Source: Bacteroidales bacterium
GTDB taxonomy: Bacteria; Bacteroidota; Bacteroidia; Bacteroidales; UBA10428
Length of the DNA: 44,208 nucleotides
Reading direction: 5' to 3'
Assembly (NCBI GenBank): GCA_016935435.1
Contig: JAFGQZ010000097.1
Coordinates: 1 to 44,208 of the forward strand
The position numbers were made by a program, and so were the translations under genes. The notes beneath the pieces were generated by a model. That model was not told where the DNA came from and did no database searches. It was given only the letters and a program-made list of their open reading frames with translations. Positions 1 through 7,985 of the stretch are shown piece after piece; position 1 is the first letter of the stretch, and each line of letters begins with the position of its first letter.

Positions 1-58
1 AGTCCTCTTTTCGCTTTTGCAAAAATAAGCTAAAAATATATGCTAAAAAATTTGGATT

Positions 59-433
59 TTAAGACAGTACCTTGCGCCAGTTGGGGGCTAGCTCATGGCC
101 ACTTTGTGGCAACTTTCCGGCACAGGCTTTCAATATCATGTCCCCACGCAAATCGTTGCAATCATTGCAGTCCTCATATCCGGCAGCAATCTGAAATACC
201 CGCTGGATAAGCAATTCTTGTATTGTGTGGTCAATATGTCTTGGGTCCCGGTTGTCTGATATACAGCCACTTATATTGCCAATAAGCCCTAGCTGGTTTT
301 CAACTTCACGCAGGAGCAATAGCCCACCATCGCTACTAATTTTATCCCCACTAAAACTAAGCTCTGTTTTCTTGTTGGAAACTGGAAAAAGTTCAAGGTT
401 TACTATCGATGGTTCAAATTTATTTTCTATCAT
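59..433 (-). pseudogene. IS1380-family transposase, truncated N-terminal fragment
   Basis: This 124-residue reading frame looks like the N-terminus of an IS1380-family DDE transposase. The recognisable parts are an SSDGGLLLLRE stretch near residue 35, an SDNRDPRHIDHT stretch near residue 60 and a QIAAGYEDCNDCNDLR stretch near residue 83. Complete members of the family are usually over 400 residues. Here the similarity ends after SGHELA at about residue 116 and eight unrelated residues lead to a stop, so the DDE catalytic core is missing. The break suggests an internal deletion or a join to other DNA. It cannot be a functional transposase. I could not identify both terminal inverted repeats, so the limits of the element are unknown. 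Confidence 0.8.
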
Positions 434-462
434 TGTAATAAGGGTTGTTTGTTGTTGTACAC

Positions 463-495
463 CCTAAATTTACTGGTACTTCAGCATAATTTAGG
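463..495. repeat. Short inverted repeat beside the transposase remnant
   Basis: CCTAAATT at 463-470 is repeated inverted as AATTTAGG at 488-495, with a 17-nt loop. It lies about 30 bp upstream of the transposase start. It could be an operator-like site, part of the IS end or chance; eight AT-rich bases are weak evidence. Confidence 0.3.
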
Positions 496-583
496 TAACA
501 AACACCCTCTTTTTATGAATAATTCAGGTTAGTGTTGAAGAAAATTATTTTGATATTGTGTATAATTGGTATTCAAATAAAAA

Positions 584-1504
584 ATGATGATAAAGAAAAA
601 AATAATTGCGATAATTTCGCTTCTTGTAATCCTATTACTCTCATTATTCATTTATAATGATTATCGCAAAAAAAAAGAAAACTACCTTAAGAATTTTGAT
701 GATATTCAAATAATAAAATCCAAATATAGATTGTCGGATCCTTTTGAAGAATATTTTGATCTGTATGGTGAATTTCCAGAATCTATTGAAGAAGTTGAAA
801 ATTTAGATTCGTATTACAAAGAGAATTTTATAGATCGATTATCATGTGATAGTAGTTTAATTAAATATGTTCCCTTAATTAATAAATTGAATGAGAGGGG
901 GGCTTATCTTTTAATAAGTACTGGAATTGATGGTAAATATAATAATCAGTTTAAACCTGTTTTGGAATCTGAAGTAAGGCTAAAATTTAGTTTTTATAAT
1001 AATGATTTTAAAGAAAGCAAATATGTTTTTATTCCCGATTCTTCATCATATAATATCTTAAAAGCTTTATTTGGGAAGAAAGATTATTTAATATCATACG
1101 TAAATGGTTTTGAATATTATAAATCGCAGGTAAGGCGTGAGAATATTTTAGAGTTTAATGGTTTATTACCATGGTGTTTAAATAAAATTGTTAATAATCC
1201 TAGAGTAGTCTATAAGGTTTCGAGACGAGTTGTTGGATATAGATTTGTTTTTAATGAATCTGCTCGTCTTGACTCCAATTCTTTAATGATACAACTTAAA
1301 GACTACACTATTAATAATAACATACCATTAAAGCGGGTACCTACAGAATTAATGCAAAACTCTGAGTATATTTTAATTGGATTGTTTTATGATATAAATA
1401 CAGAGAAAAGAACTATTGATTTTAAAAACTGCTATATATTACCCATAAGTGATATTGGAATTTTTGAGAATGAGCCCCTCACTAGCGCAAGAAGAAAACA
1501 CTAA
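584..1504 (+). CDS. AT-rich orphan protein with N-terminal membrane anchor
   Basis: I do not recognise this 306-residue protein. Residues 1-24 form a lysine-led hydrophobic segment (MMIKKKIIAIISLL...) followed by a basic stretch, typical of a single N-terminal membrane anchor with the rest outside. Around residues 105-116 a YLLISTGIDGKYNN segment faintly resembles the end of a type II pseudopilin core (LISxGxDGK), but this is not enough for a family call. The gene is visibly much richer in A/T than the genes from 1923 on, uses AT-ending codons heavily, and sits between a broken IS1380 transposase and a REP-transposase stub. I infer recent acquisition. The start has two adjacent ATGs and no clear Shine-Dalgarno. 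It could still be an ordinary lineage-specific gene. Confidence 0.7.
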   Translation: MMIKKKIIAIISLLVILLLSLFIYNDYRKKKENYLKNFDDIQIIKSKYRLSDPFEEYFDLYGEFPESIEEVENLDSYYKENFIDRLSCDSSLIKYVPLINKLNERGAYLLISTGIDGKYNNQFKPVLESEVRLKFSFYNNDFKESKYVFIPDSSSYNILKALFGKKDYLISYVNGFEYYKSQVRRENILEFNGLLPWCLNKIVNNPRVVYKVSRRVVGYRFVFNESARLDSNSLMIQLKDYTINNNIPLKRVPTELMQNSEYILIGLFYDINTEKRTIDFKNCYILPISDIGIFENEPLTSARRKH

Positions 1505-1543
1505 ATAAGAGAGACTGGTTCAAGCATTTGCCCGGGGCATTAT

Positions 1544-1575
1544 CCCTTGCCGGGGGTTTAAACCCCCGGCAAGGG
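1544..1575. repeat. 32-bp perfect GC-rich palindrome
   Basis: The left arm starts CCCTTGCCGGGGG, the centre is TTTAAA (1557-1562), and the right arm is the exact reverse complement. It lies 40 bp after the stop of the AT-rich gene. A second CCCGGGG stretch sits just upstream at about 1531. It is the first of several related palindromes in the window (see 6514-6555 and 20398-20431). There is no T-run, so it may be a mobile palindrome rather than a simple terminator. Confidence 0.75.
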
Positions 1576-1602
1576 AAATAATTAAACAACAGTCCCCACA
1601 CT

Positions 1603-1695
1603 GCCGCAAGTCTGTGACTTGTGGCTTTAAAATAGCAACAACAACTTTATAATAACTATGCCTGGCCAACGTGTCGGGCATAGTTATTTTAAAGC
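1603..1695. repeat. REP-like cluster of nested inverted repeats
   Basis: There are three stem structures. A 10-bp arm pair GCCGCAAGTC / GACTTGTGGC (1603-1612, 1616-1625) has a 3-nt loop and one G-T pair. AATAACTATGCC / GGCATAGTTATT (1651-1662, 1677-1688) form a second stem. GCTTTAAAATA / TATTTTAAAGC (1624-1634, 1685-1695) form an outer stem around it. Short GC hairpins next to a Y1-transposase stub (1737-1889) are the usual arrangement of REP sequences and their RAYT transposase. The role is inferred from that context. Confidence 0.6.
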
Positions 1696-1736
1696 TACTT
1701 TGAATTTGTATGTTTATTATCTTACAATAAATTTAT

Positions 1737-1889
1737 ATGCGTAATAGAATAATGGAGCAGAAGCTTGATTATCTGCATAACAATCCTGTTATAGAAGGAT
1801 ATGTTTTTGAACCGCATGAATATAAATATAGTAGTGCAATTGATTATGCGGGAAGCAAAGGGTTTGTTAATGTTGTATTAATTGAATAA
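1737..1889 (+). pseudogene. C-terminal stub of a REP-associated (Y1/IS200-like) transposase
   Basis: The frame encodes about 50 residues containing MEQKLDYLHNNPV, EPHEYKYSSAIDYAG and a final VVLIE before the stop at 1887-1889. This matches the conserved C-terminal end of Bacteroidota REP-associated tyrosine transposases (the KLxYIHxNPV and YxYSSAxxY motifs). Nothing of the HUH or catalytic tyrosine region precedes it, so it is a relic. REP-like hairpins lie directly upstream. It is too short to be functional. Confidence rests on two linked motifs in the right order and spacing. Confidence 0.7.
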
Positions 1890-1922
1890 GCACAAATAAA
1901 TGTTTAACTAAAATATATTTTC

Positions 1923-4007
1923 GTGAAACAATCATTTCTATTTTCAATTCTATTGCTTCTTAACCTGCATGGGTTTTCGCAGAGCAATTGTGCGTCTAAA
2001 ATAACGGGAGTGGCTCCCCTGTCTGTATTTTTCGATGCCGTCAATCCGGCCAGCGGAGTTGTTCAGCCTATCGAAGCAAATGGCCGGCTAGAGTATGCCG
2101 ATAACAGATACCAATGGGACTTTGGCGATCCGGGTTCCGGGAGCTGGGCCGTCGATTCGAAATCGAAAAACTCCGCCGAAGGGTATGTAGTATCGCATGT
2201 TTACGATAACCCGGGAGAGTATACGGTTACCTTGCGGGTTACCGATACCAAAGGAAATACATATACCTATACCGAAGTTATTACGGTAACCGATCCGGAT
2301 ATCGTGTACTCCGGTTCAAACACAATTTGTATTTCTGCATCGGGGAATTTCGAAGGGGCGCCTGCGGGGTCTTTACAGGTAACGACAAGCGACATTACCG
2401 ACATGTTCGATTATATCGATAATGGAAAACGTATTTTGTTGCGACGGGGCGACAGCTGGACAACAACAGGCAGTGGTGACCTATATGGTTTATCCGGACC
2501 CGTTACCATTGGGGCTTATGGCGAAGGAATAAATCCCAGTGCGCTGGGCATCTATGAGAATGCACCGGTTATAAATGTCGAGGCCAATGAGGTAACCTTT
2601 ATTACGGTGAACAATGTTGCAGACCTGCGATTGATGGACATTTCTTTTAATACTTCCCATTCTGCTGCAGGTGTATTCGGTGGAAATATTAAATTACGCT
2701 CCCTGCTAATGTACAGGCTAAAGGCAACATACTTTGCAACCCTTCTTGGCAACTCGCACTGGGTAACCAAAGGCCACGACCAGTTGGCTATAGTAAACTG
2801 CCATTTAAGCGAAGGCCTATCCAATGTAGTCTATATTGGTTCCGAACGATTAACAATAATGGGAAATTGCCTTAAAAACGCTCACGAATCGCACGTGCTC
2901 CGGGTATGGCAATCGTACAAAGGTGTGATAGCCCATAACGATATCTCCGGATCCAGTACCGAAACGGATCTGGGCCGCCATGCATTAAAATTTCACGGAC
3001 CCGAAGAATCAATCATTTCCGACGATGAACAGGAAGGTCATGTGGCAAACCGGACGCGCTATACGATTATTGCCGATAATACCTTTGGAAGTTCCGGGCC
3101 ATGGACGGTTACTATTGCCCCACAGAATGCTGCAACCGATGAACGAATACAGGATGTGGTTTTTGAAAATAACAGGCTGATAGCAGATTATGGCGATTCG
3201 CCCAGAATAGTCGATCTCTCGTTGTATGTGGTCGCCAGCTACATTACCATACGAAACAACGTTTTCGATGGAACCGGGGCAAACAGCGAATTCAAAGGAG
3301 TAAACATATTGCTGGATGGTATTGTTCCGCATCCATTCGGGAACCGGGTTTATAATAATACATTTTACAAAATGGAAACCGATGAAGGCGATTCTGAATT
3401 AATAGGGGTTGATATTGGCGAAAACTGCGAAAACAACTCGGCATGGAACAATCTTGCACAGTTTGTCGAAGGAGGAAATATCAGAATTGCCGTGCGCGAT
3501 AATGGTATAAATTCCGGGGTAAGCTCAAACCTGGTTACAACCAATGCCTCCTTTATCGATGCTGATAATACCAACCCGTTGATGCGAAATTTCTATATCG
3601 ACAGCAACTCAATGGCTATCGATGCAGGAATTCCGGTTCCTTTATTTTCCGACAAAGCCGGAAACGCCCGCCCACAGGGTTTGGGCTTTGACCTGGGCGC
3701 CTACGAATATACATCGGGAGTTATTGCTGGTATCAACAATCAAAATAGCTTCACGGTTGACAATGTATATCCGAATCCATTCCGTAATCATCTGACCATC
3801 CGGTTTTCGCTGTCTGCAAATGAAAGGACAACTATTAAAATTTACAATCTATCAGGGAGCGTATTGGAGACCCATGAGGTCGATGGTATTCCGGGAATAA
3901 ATTATTGGAATTGGACTCCCGGGGACGAAATAAGTCGCGGATTTTACCTTGTATCAGTCAGCAATAGCACTACGAATATAAGTTACAAAATTTCCTGTCA
4001 ACGCTAA
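1923..4007 (+). CDS. Secreted PKD / right-handed beta-helix protein with T9SS sorting tail
   Basis: This 694-residue protein begins with a signal peptide (residues 1-19, hydrophobic core then GFSQS). Residues ~25-125 form a PKD-type immunoglobulin-like domain with the typical YQWDFGDPGSG and SHVYDNPGEYTVTLRV segments. Residues ~190-600 carry irregular N-rich repeats (NNVADL, ENNRL, IRNNVFDG, VYNNTFY) typical of a right-handed parallel beta-helix, as in pectate-lyase-like or polysaccharide-binding proteins. The last ~80 residues (VYPNPFRNHLTIRF... GFYLVSV) are a type IX secretion type A sorting domain, so the protein should reach the cell surface or medium. The start is GTG. No catalytic residues can be assigned, so the substrate is unknown; a carbohydrate is likely. 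A bidirectional terminator follows. Confidence 0.85.
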   Translation: MKQSFLFSILLLLNLHGFSQSNCASKITGVAPLSVFFDAVNPASGVVQPIEANGRLEYADNRYQWDFGDPGSGSWAVDSKSKNSAEGYVVSHVYDNPGEYTVTLRVTDTKGNTYTYTEVITVTDPDIVYSGSNTICISASGNFEGAPAGSLQVTTSDITDMFDYIDNGKRILLRRGDSWTTTGSGDLYGLSGPVTIGAYGEGINPSALGIYENAPVINVEANEVTFITVNNVADLRLMDISFNTSHSAAGVFGGNIKLRSLLMYRLKATYFATLLGNSHWVTKGHDQLAIVNCHLSEGLSNVVYIGSERLTIMGNCLKNAHESHVLRVWQSYKGVIAHNDISGSSTETDLGRHALKFHGPEESIISDDEQEGHVANRTRYTIIADNTFGSSGPWTVTIAPQNAATDERIQDVVFENNRLIADYGDSPRIVDLSLYVVASYITIRNNVFDGTGANSEFKGVNILLDGIVPHPFGNRVYNNTFYKMETDEGDSELIGVDIGENCENNSAWNNLAQFVEGGNIRIAVRDNGINSGVSSNLVTTNASFIDADNTNPLMRNFYIDSNSMAIDAGIPVPLFSDKAGNARPQGLGFDLGAYEYTSGVIAGINNQNSFTVDNVYPNPFRNHLTIRFSLSANERTTIKIYNLSGSVLETHEVDGIPGINYWNWTPGDEISRGFYLVSVSNSTTNISYKISCQR

Positions 4008-4069
4008 GGTTTCGGGGCATTTCGGCTAGGAGTTCAAATGAGATTGTTCTCCTTGCTTTTTTTATTTAA

Positions 4070-4103
4070 AAAAGAGGGCTGACAAAATCGTGAGCCCTCT
4101 TTT
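4070..4103. terminator. Bidirectional intrinsic terminator
   Basis: AAAAGAGGGCT (4070-4080) pairs with AGCCCTCTTTT (4093-4103) around a 12-nt loop. The T-run on the right serves the + strand gene ending at 4007, and the A-run on the left serves the - strand gene ending at 4121. The convergent position supports a shared terminator. Confidence 0.8.
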
Positions 4104-4120
4104 AATTAGATTTCAATTAA

Positions 4121-5938
4121 TTATTTCACATCATTTTTAAGCAGGCGTTCAGAAATTCTTACTGCTTCTGTAGATTTCAGGGCCTGTACCGGGGGTATGT
4201 ACGGTGAGGTTGTTCCGGCAGTTCCAGCTATACCCGGATCGATAATCCTAAGGTCGATTGTAGCTGGCACACTACCAGATGTAGGAATATTTAGCACACC
4301 ATCAGTACTGGTTTCATAACCACCACTTGCCAGAGGATTAACTCCCCATGGATTGCGCATCGAGAATAATGCATTATGGTCGGCCGAAATTGTAATTGTA
4401 TAGGCATGGCCTGTTACTGTCTGTACATTTCCTATTGGTAAAACCTGGCCAAAGCCACCAACAATAAATTTACCTTTGGCTAAACATACCCTTACTACCC
4501 GGGCTAATTCGTCCGGAGTAAGTACGTTCCTGTTAAATGCAAAACTATTGCCATTGCCAGTAAAAAGCGGAGGCACATGTTCAGAACCAATTCCTTCTAT
4601 GGTATTATTGGCCTTATATATTACATTGTATTTCATAACTGCTTTTTCAAGAATTGTTGACCAGCAGGCAACACTGTTTTTGCCGGAAACAGCTGCAAGA
4701 TTACCATTTCCATCAGCTAAAAATTTTGAATCAACTGCAACAGTAACAGGTTTACCTTGTGGATCGAACATTGCAATACTATAAGTGCCATTATGGTTAT
4801 CGGTAATTAAACTTTTCACAAAGTCAGGAACGATATACGCCATAGATGCCAGAGCTGCAATGGCACCACAATCGCCAATGTTATGTTGGTTAATATCGGC
4901 AGGGCTTGGGGAGCCATAAGGATAAAGTGTAACACTAAAGTTTGCCAGGTGTAACGAGGAGGCTAATCCCGGAGGTACAGGAGCTTGGTTACTTGCATTG
5001 TTTAGCCACGCACGGTCAGCATCGGTTGTAACATGTAAGCCTTCGTAATGGTTTCCCATTGGGGTGATGGAAGAATAAGAAGATCCACTAGCCAAACCCA
5101 TTAAGTCATCGATGCTCTCAACGATACCAATTTTCTCAACTTTTAACGATGTGGTTCTGTCGTTAAAACCATTATCTACAATACAATCATCTGTACTGGT
5201 TAAAGTAATAAAGTCGCCGGTAAAATTATCCCCATCGTATAAAGTTATCTTATAACCACTTGTAACCTTCACCGAAGAAAGATCATTGTTTAGAATACCT
5301 AAGGACTGAAGGTCAGAAAGTTTGTAATTGCCTTCGGCTAAGTTAACTTCGTAACCACCATGCCAGCAATGTTGATATACAGTGGCAACAGGTGTTATCG
5401 CCTCGCCAATTAAGTCCCACTCAGAAAGTTGTGTAATCGATGCCCCGTTATTTTGCGTTATTTCTAATTTATAAAAGCTAAACGTAGCCTTGCTGCTTAA
5501 AACATATTCTTTTCTTTGGTAACGGGCAGAAAATGTTTGGTTTGAACGTTGGTCTATTTGTGTCCAGGTTGTTCCATTATTCGACCCGTAAAGTTTCCAG
5601 CTTTTAGGATCTCTTGTTGCAAAGTCGTTTGCCGATGAAATTGCATAGCTTTGGAGCAATAAAGTTTTACTTCCCTTCCATTGTATCCAAACTGTATTAT
5701 GAAATGTTAAATATTTTGTATAAACATTATTGTCATAAACCTTATCAATCTCTTCGCCCGAAGGTGAATCGTTGTATTGCGCACTAATTGTACCTGATAC
5801 TGGCACACTTTTTAAAACAACCTGATCAGGTTCATTTTTGCCGGGCTCAAAAAGAGAGTCATCCTTATTACAACCAGCTAAAAGTAGCAAGCCCAGAAAA
5901 ACAGCGTAAAAACGAGGTGGGAAATTAAGATTTTTCAT
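4121..5938 (-). CDS. Surface lipoprotein: discoidin + beta/gamma-crystallin-like + calpain-like cysteine peptidase
   Basis: This 605-residue lipoprotein has the lipobox LLAGC (Cys23), followed by NKDDS, an acidic +2/+3 pattern linked to surface export in Bacteroidota. Residues ~48-178 resemble an F5/8 type C (discoidin) domain (DKVYDNN, SWKLYGSNNGTTWTQID, FYKLEI). Residues ~185-270 resemble a beta/gamma-crystallin fold (ITLYDGDNFTG, NDRTTSLKV). Residues ~330-570 resemble the C2 (calpain) peptidase core: Gln351 and Cys357 in QHNIGDCG, His511 in TGHAYTI and Asn529 in MRNPWG, in the family order. It is probably a surface peptidase or peptidase-like adhesin. Usual calpain motifs have W after the catalytic Cys; here it is G. 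Activity is likely but unproven. A long upstream gap precedes it. Confidence 0.8.
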   Translation of the reverse strand: MKNLNFPPRFYAVFLGLLLLAGCNKDDSLFEPGKNEPDQVVLKSVPVSGTISAQYNDSPSGEEIDKVYDNNVYTKYLTFHNTVWIQWKGSKTLLLQSYAISSANDFATRDPKSWKLYGSNNGTTWTQIDQRSNQTFSARYQRKEYVLSSKATFSFYKLEITQNNGASITQLSEWDLIGEAITPVATVYQHCWHGGYEVNLAEGNYKLSDLQSLGILNNDLSSVKVTSGYKITLYDGDNFTGDFITLTSTDDCIVDNGFNDRTTSLKVEKIGIVESIDDLMGLASGSSYSSITPMGNHYEGLHVTTDADRAWLNNASNQAPVPPGLASSLHLANFSVTLYPYGSPSPADINQHNIGDCGAIAALASMAYIVPDFVKSLITDNHNGTYSIAMFDPQGKPVTVAVDSKFLADGNGNLAAVSGKNSVACWSTILEKAVMKYNVIYKANNTIEGIGSEHVPPLFTGNGNSFAFNRNVLTPDELARVVRVCLAKGKFIVGGFGQVLPIGNVQTVTGHAYTITISADHNALFSMRNPWGVNPLASGGYETSTDGVLNIPTSGSVPATIDLRIIDPGIAGTAGTTSPYIPPVQALKSTEAVRISERLLKNDVK

Positions 5939-6625
5939 AATAATAGATTTTTGTTAGTTGTTAGTATTCATAGTATAAAAACATGTCTGTAAAGGCATAT
6001 ATGTAACATTCTTATTATTTGCCCAAAAGAATAATTTATGGGTATATGTTTTTTTTTGAAGCAATAATTTTAGAGTAGTTTTATTACGTGAGACCAATTA
6101 TTGCTCAATGGGATTAAAAATTCTTTGATGCATAGTTACTGTTGTTTTGGTGTGAAAAACACCAGGTGATAAAGTATTTGTTGATGTTTCGGGTTCAAAA
6201 TTCTCGGATATTTATAGTTAAAAACCAATTTCTGCTTCTAACCTGTTTTCTGTATAAATATAAACATTCTATTCAGAAACCCTAAACCTGAATTTATTTT
6301 ATACCAGACTATTAGTATTTAATATCACCTAAATTGTTTGTTTTTCCTTTTATTTGTAAGTATTTGAGCAGCCGATATGTTTTTTGTCAGGTTTTCATGA
6401 AGGTGTTTTAGTTATGAGCAAAATAATTTCACAAGAACAGTACCACAGCATATTATACTATTTAAGGCAAACGCAACATAAAACACATAAAGGTTGTCCG
6501 TTTGGCTCAAAAAACAAACAACTGCCCGGGGTTTAAATCCCGGGCAGTTGTTTGTAAGAAATCATTAGCCGATCCTGAAACAGGTTTCTAATCGCATAAG
6601 ATGGTTAAATAAATTTAATAATACC
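5939..6625. other. 687-bp intergenic region
   Basis: This is the upstream region of the calpain-like lipoprotein gene and the downstream region of the SusE/F-like gene. It is AT-rich. The only strong structure is the palindrome at 6514-6555. A 40-codon ORF at 6414-6536 on the + strand ends inside that palindrome and shows no family features. I found no clear TAnnTTTG promoter in front of the lipoprotein gene. Confidence 0.5.
6514..6555. terminator. 42-bp near-perfect GC-rich palindrome after the GH31 operon
   Basis: The arms are 6514-6530 (ending CTGCCCGGG) and 6539-6555, exact reverse complements, around GTTTAAAT with one G-T mismatch. It lies 71 bp past the stop of the - strand SusE/F-like gene and may end that transcript. 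It shares the GCCCGGG...TTTAAA...CCCGGGC plan with 1544-1575 and 20398-20431, so it may also be a repeat family member. Confidence 0.6.
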
Positions 6626-7969
6626 CTACAATACTAGCTTTGCTGTTTCGTATATATTCCTTTGTGTGTCAGTGATTATGGCAATATAAAATCCTTTGGG
6701 GAAACTGAATTCGGTATTTAATACAAAATTATTGGCATATACCTTTTGACCTACATAATTATACAATACAATTTTTTTTGGCGATAAATCGGAACTGCTT
6801 GCCCTTATCATTCCATTATGCCCAATAATGTTGTATTGTGCTGATTGTTTATCGATTGTATTTCTAACATGCGTTGTTCCGCTATGTACTACCATTTTCA
6901 TGGTTGACAGGTTCAGAGAAATGGTACATTCTGTAGATTCGTCAAACACAAACTTATAGTCGTTGCCTCCTCCGTTCCAATATTCGTATTCGAAAACTAT
7001 CGGGTATTCCTTGCCAAATTCAATAACCTGATCTTCGACAGTTGACACATAGCAACTTCCCCATGAACCTTTTATTTTTAAAAACTTGAATTGCCCGGCT
7101 ACTACATTGCCCTCCCATTTGTATTTTCCTTCTATAATATTGATTGGTGCCATGGTTTCAGGAGCATCGGCTGACCAACCACAAGGAAATGCATCGCCGG
7201 TAATATAAATTTTATTAGGATAAGCTGTCTGGCCTGGGGTAAACTGCAGCACCTCAATGGTTTCCTCCAGTGTGTTCAGTCGAATGATATAATATCCGTT
7301 TCCGCTGCCATCAGCAGGTATTTGCCATTTTGTGTCGTTGCCATTAAGCCTCATTTTCGATGCCTTGTTCAATTCTACATTGAAAATACCTGCCGGATGA
7401 AACGCATTTGCCCAGCTGATATTTGAAGTGAGAAACTTAATTGAGCCTGGTTCGTCGCCAAAGCTGTTGTATATAAGAAAACCCCGGTAATAAAAAACAA
7501 ACTGGTCAGCTGTATCTTTTTCTAATTCTACAGCATCTCTGAGTTGCCAATTTGCTTGGGTTGAATTTACCGGGCCCCCAATAAGGTACAAATGTTTATA
7601 AGTTTCGGCCATTTTTACCTCTAATGTAGGGTTGGCCCCTGTGGTTAAGGTAATAATATACATTTTGGTCGGGTTTACATACTTAACCCCAAAACCTGTT
7701 TGGTTTGTGTCTGTTTGTATTTCCATTCCTATCTTTTGCCCCATTGGGTCGTTCATGCCGCACACAGGAATATATACATTTGTTCCATCGGACAGTTTAA
7801 ACTTTCCGGTCGATATTTTTCCAATATATTTATACACATTGAGATTGGTAGCATCCTGCACCAAAAGTGTTGTGTCGTTTTCCAGTGCTTTTCCAATAAT
7901 GGCCCAGTTTTTGGCCTGTAATGCAGAAACTGTGCATACCGAAAGTAAAAATATTATAACTTTTCTCAT
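6626..7969 (-). CDS. SusE/F-like carbohydrate-binding protein with T9SS tail
   Basis: I place the start at 7969 (447 residues) because GGAGG lies 8 nt before this ATG, 16 nt after the upstream stop, and a signal peptide (MRKVIIFLLSVCTVSALQAK) follows. The body holds two or more beta-rich units like those of SusE/SusF outer-membrane starch-binding proteins (HLYLIGGPVNS at ~145, KIYITGDAFPCGWS at ~250, EYWNGGGNDYKFVFDE at ~320). The final ~70 residues (IVLYNYVGQKVYANNF, KGFYIAII) are a type IX sorting domain in place of the lipid anchor normal for SusE/F. It is probably a secreted or surface alpha-glucan-binding partner of the GH31 enzyme encoded just upstream. No SusC/SusD pair is present nearby. 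Confidence 0.75.
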   Translation of the reverse strand: MRKVIIFLLSVCTVSALQAKNWAIIGKALENDTTLLVQDATNLNVYKYIGKISTGKFKLSDGTNVYIPVCGMNDPMGQKIGMEIQTDTNQTGFGVKYVNPTKMYIITLTTGANPTLEVKMAETYKHLYLIGGPVNSTQANWQLRDAVELEKDTADQFVFYYRGFLIYNSFGDEPGSIKFLTSNISWANAFHPAGIFNVELNKASKMRLNGNDTKWQIPADGSGNGYYIIRLNTLEETIEVLQFTPGQTAYPNKIYITGDAFPCGWSADAPETMAPINIIEGKYKWEGNVVAGQFKFLKIKGSWGSCYVSTVEDQVIEFGKEYPIVFEYEYWNGGGNDYKFVFDESTECTISLNLSTMKMVVHSGTTHVRNTIDKQSAQYNIIGHNGMIRASSSDLSPKKIVLYNYVGQKVYANNFVLNTEFSFPKGFYIAIITDTQRNIYETAKLVL

Positions 7970-7971
7970 CT

Positions 7972-7985
7972 GAATACCTCCATAA
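7972..7985 (-). promoter_or_regulatory. Strong Shine-Dalgarno before the SusE/F-like gene
   Basis: Read on the minus strand the spacer is TTATGGAGGTATTCAG and then ATG. GGAGG is an unusually good Shine-Dalgarno for Bacteroidota, where such sites are often weak. It decides the start at 7969 over an in-frame ATG 129 nt upstream that lies inside the GH31 gene. Confidence 0.7.

Noticed and set aside
535..570. Possible TTGAAG...TATAAT sigma-70-like promoter before the AT-rich gene
   Set aside because: The spacing is 20 nt and Bacteroidota sigma does not use this consensus; in such AT-rich DNA the match is expected by chance.
6414..6536. 40-codon + strand ORF (MSKIISQEQYHSILYY...) in the long intergenic region
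   Set aside because: It ends inside the 42-bp palindrome, lacks a clear ribosome site and shows no family features; a chance ORF is more likely.
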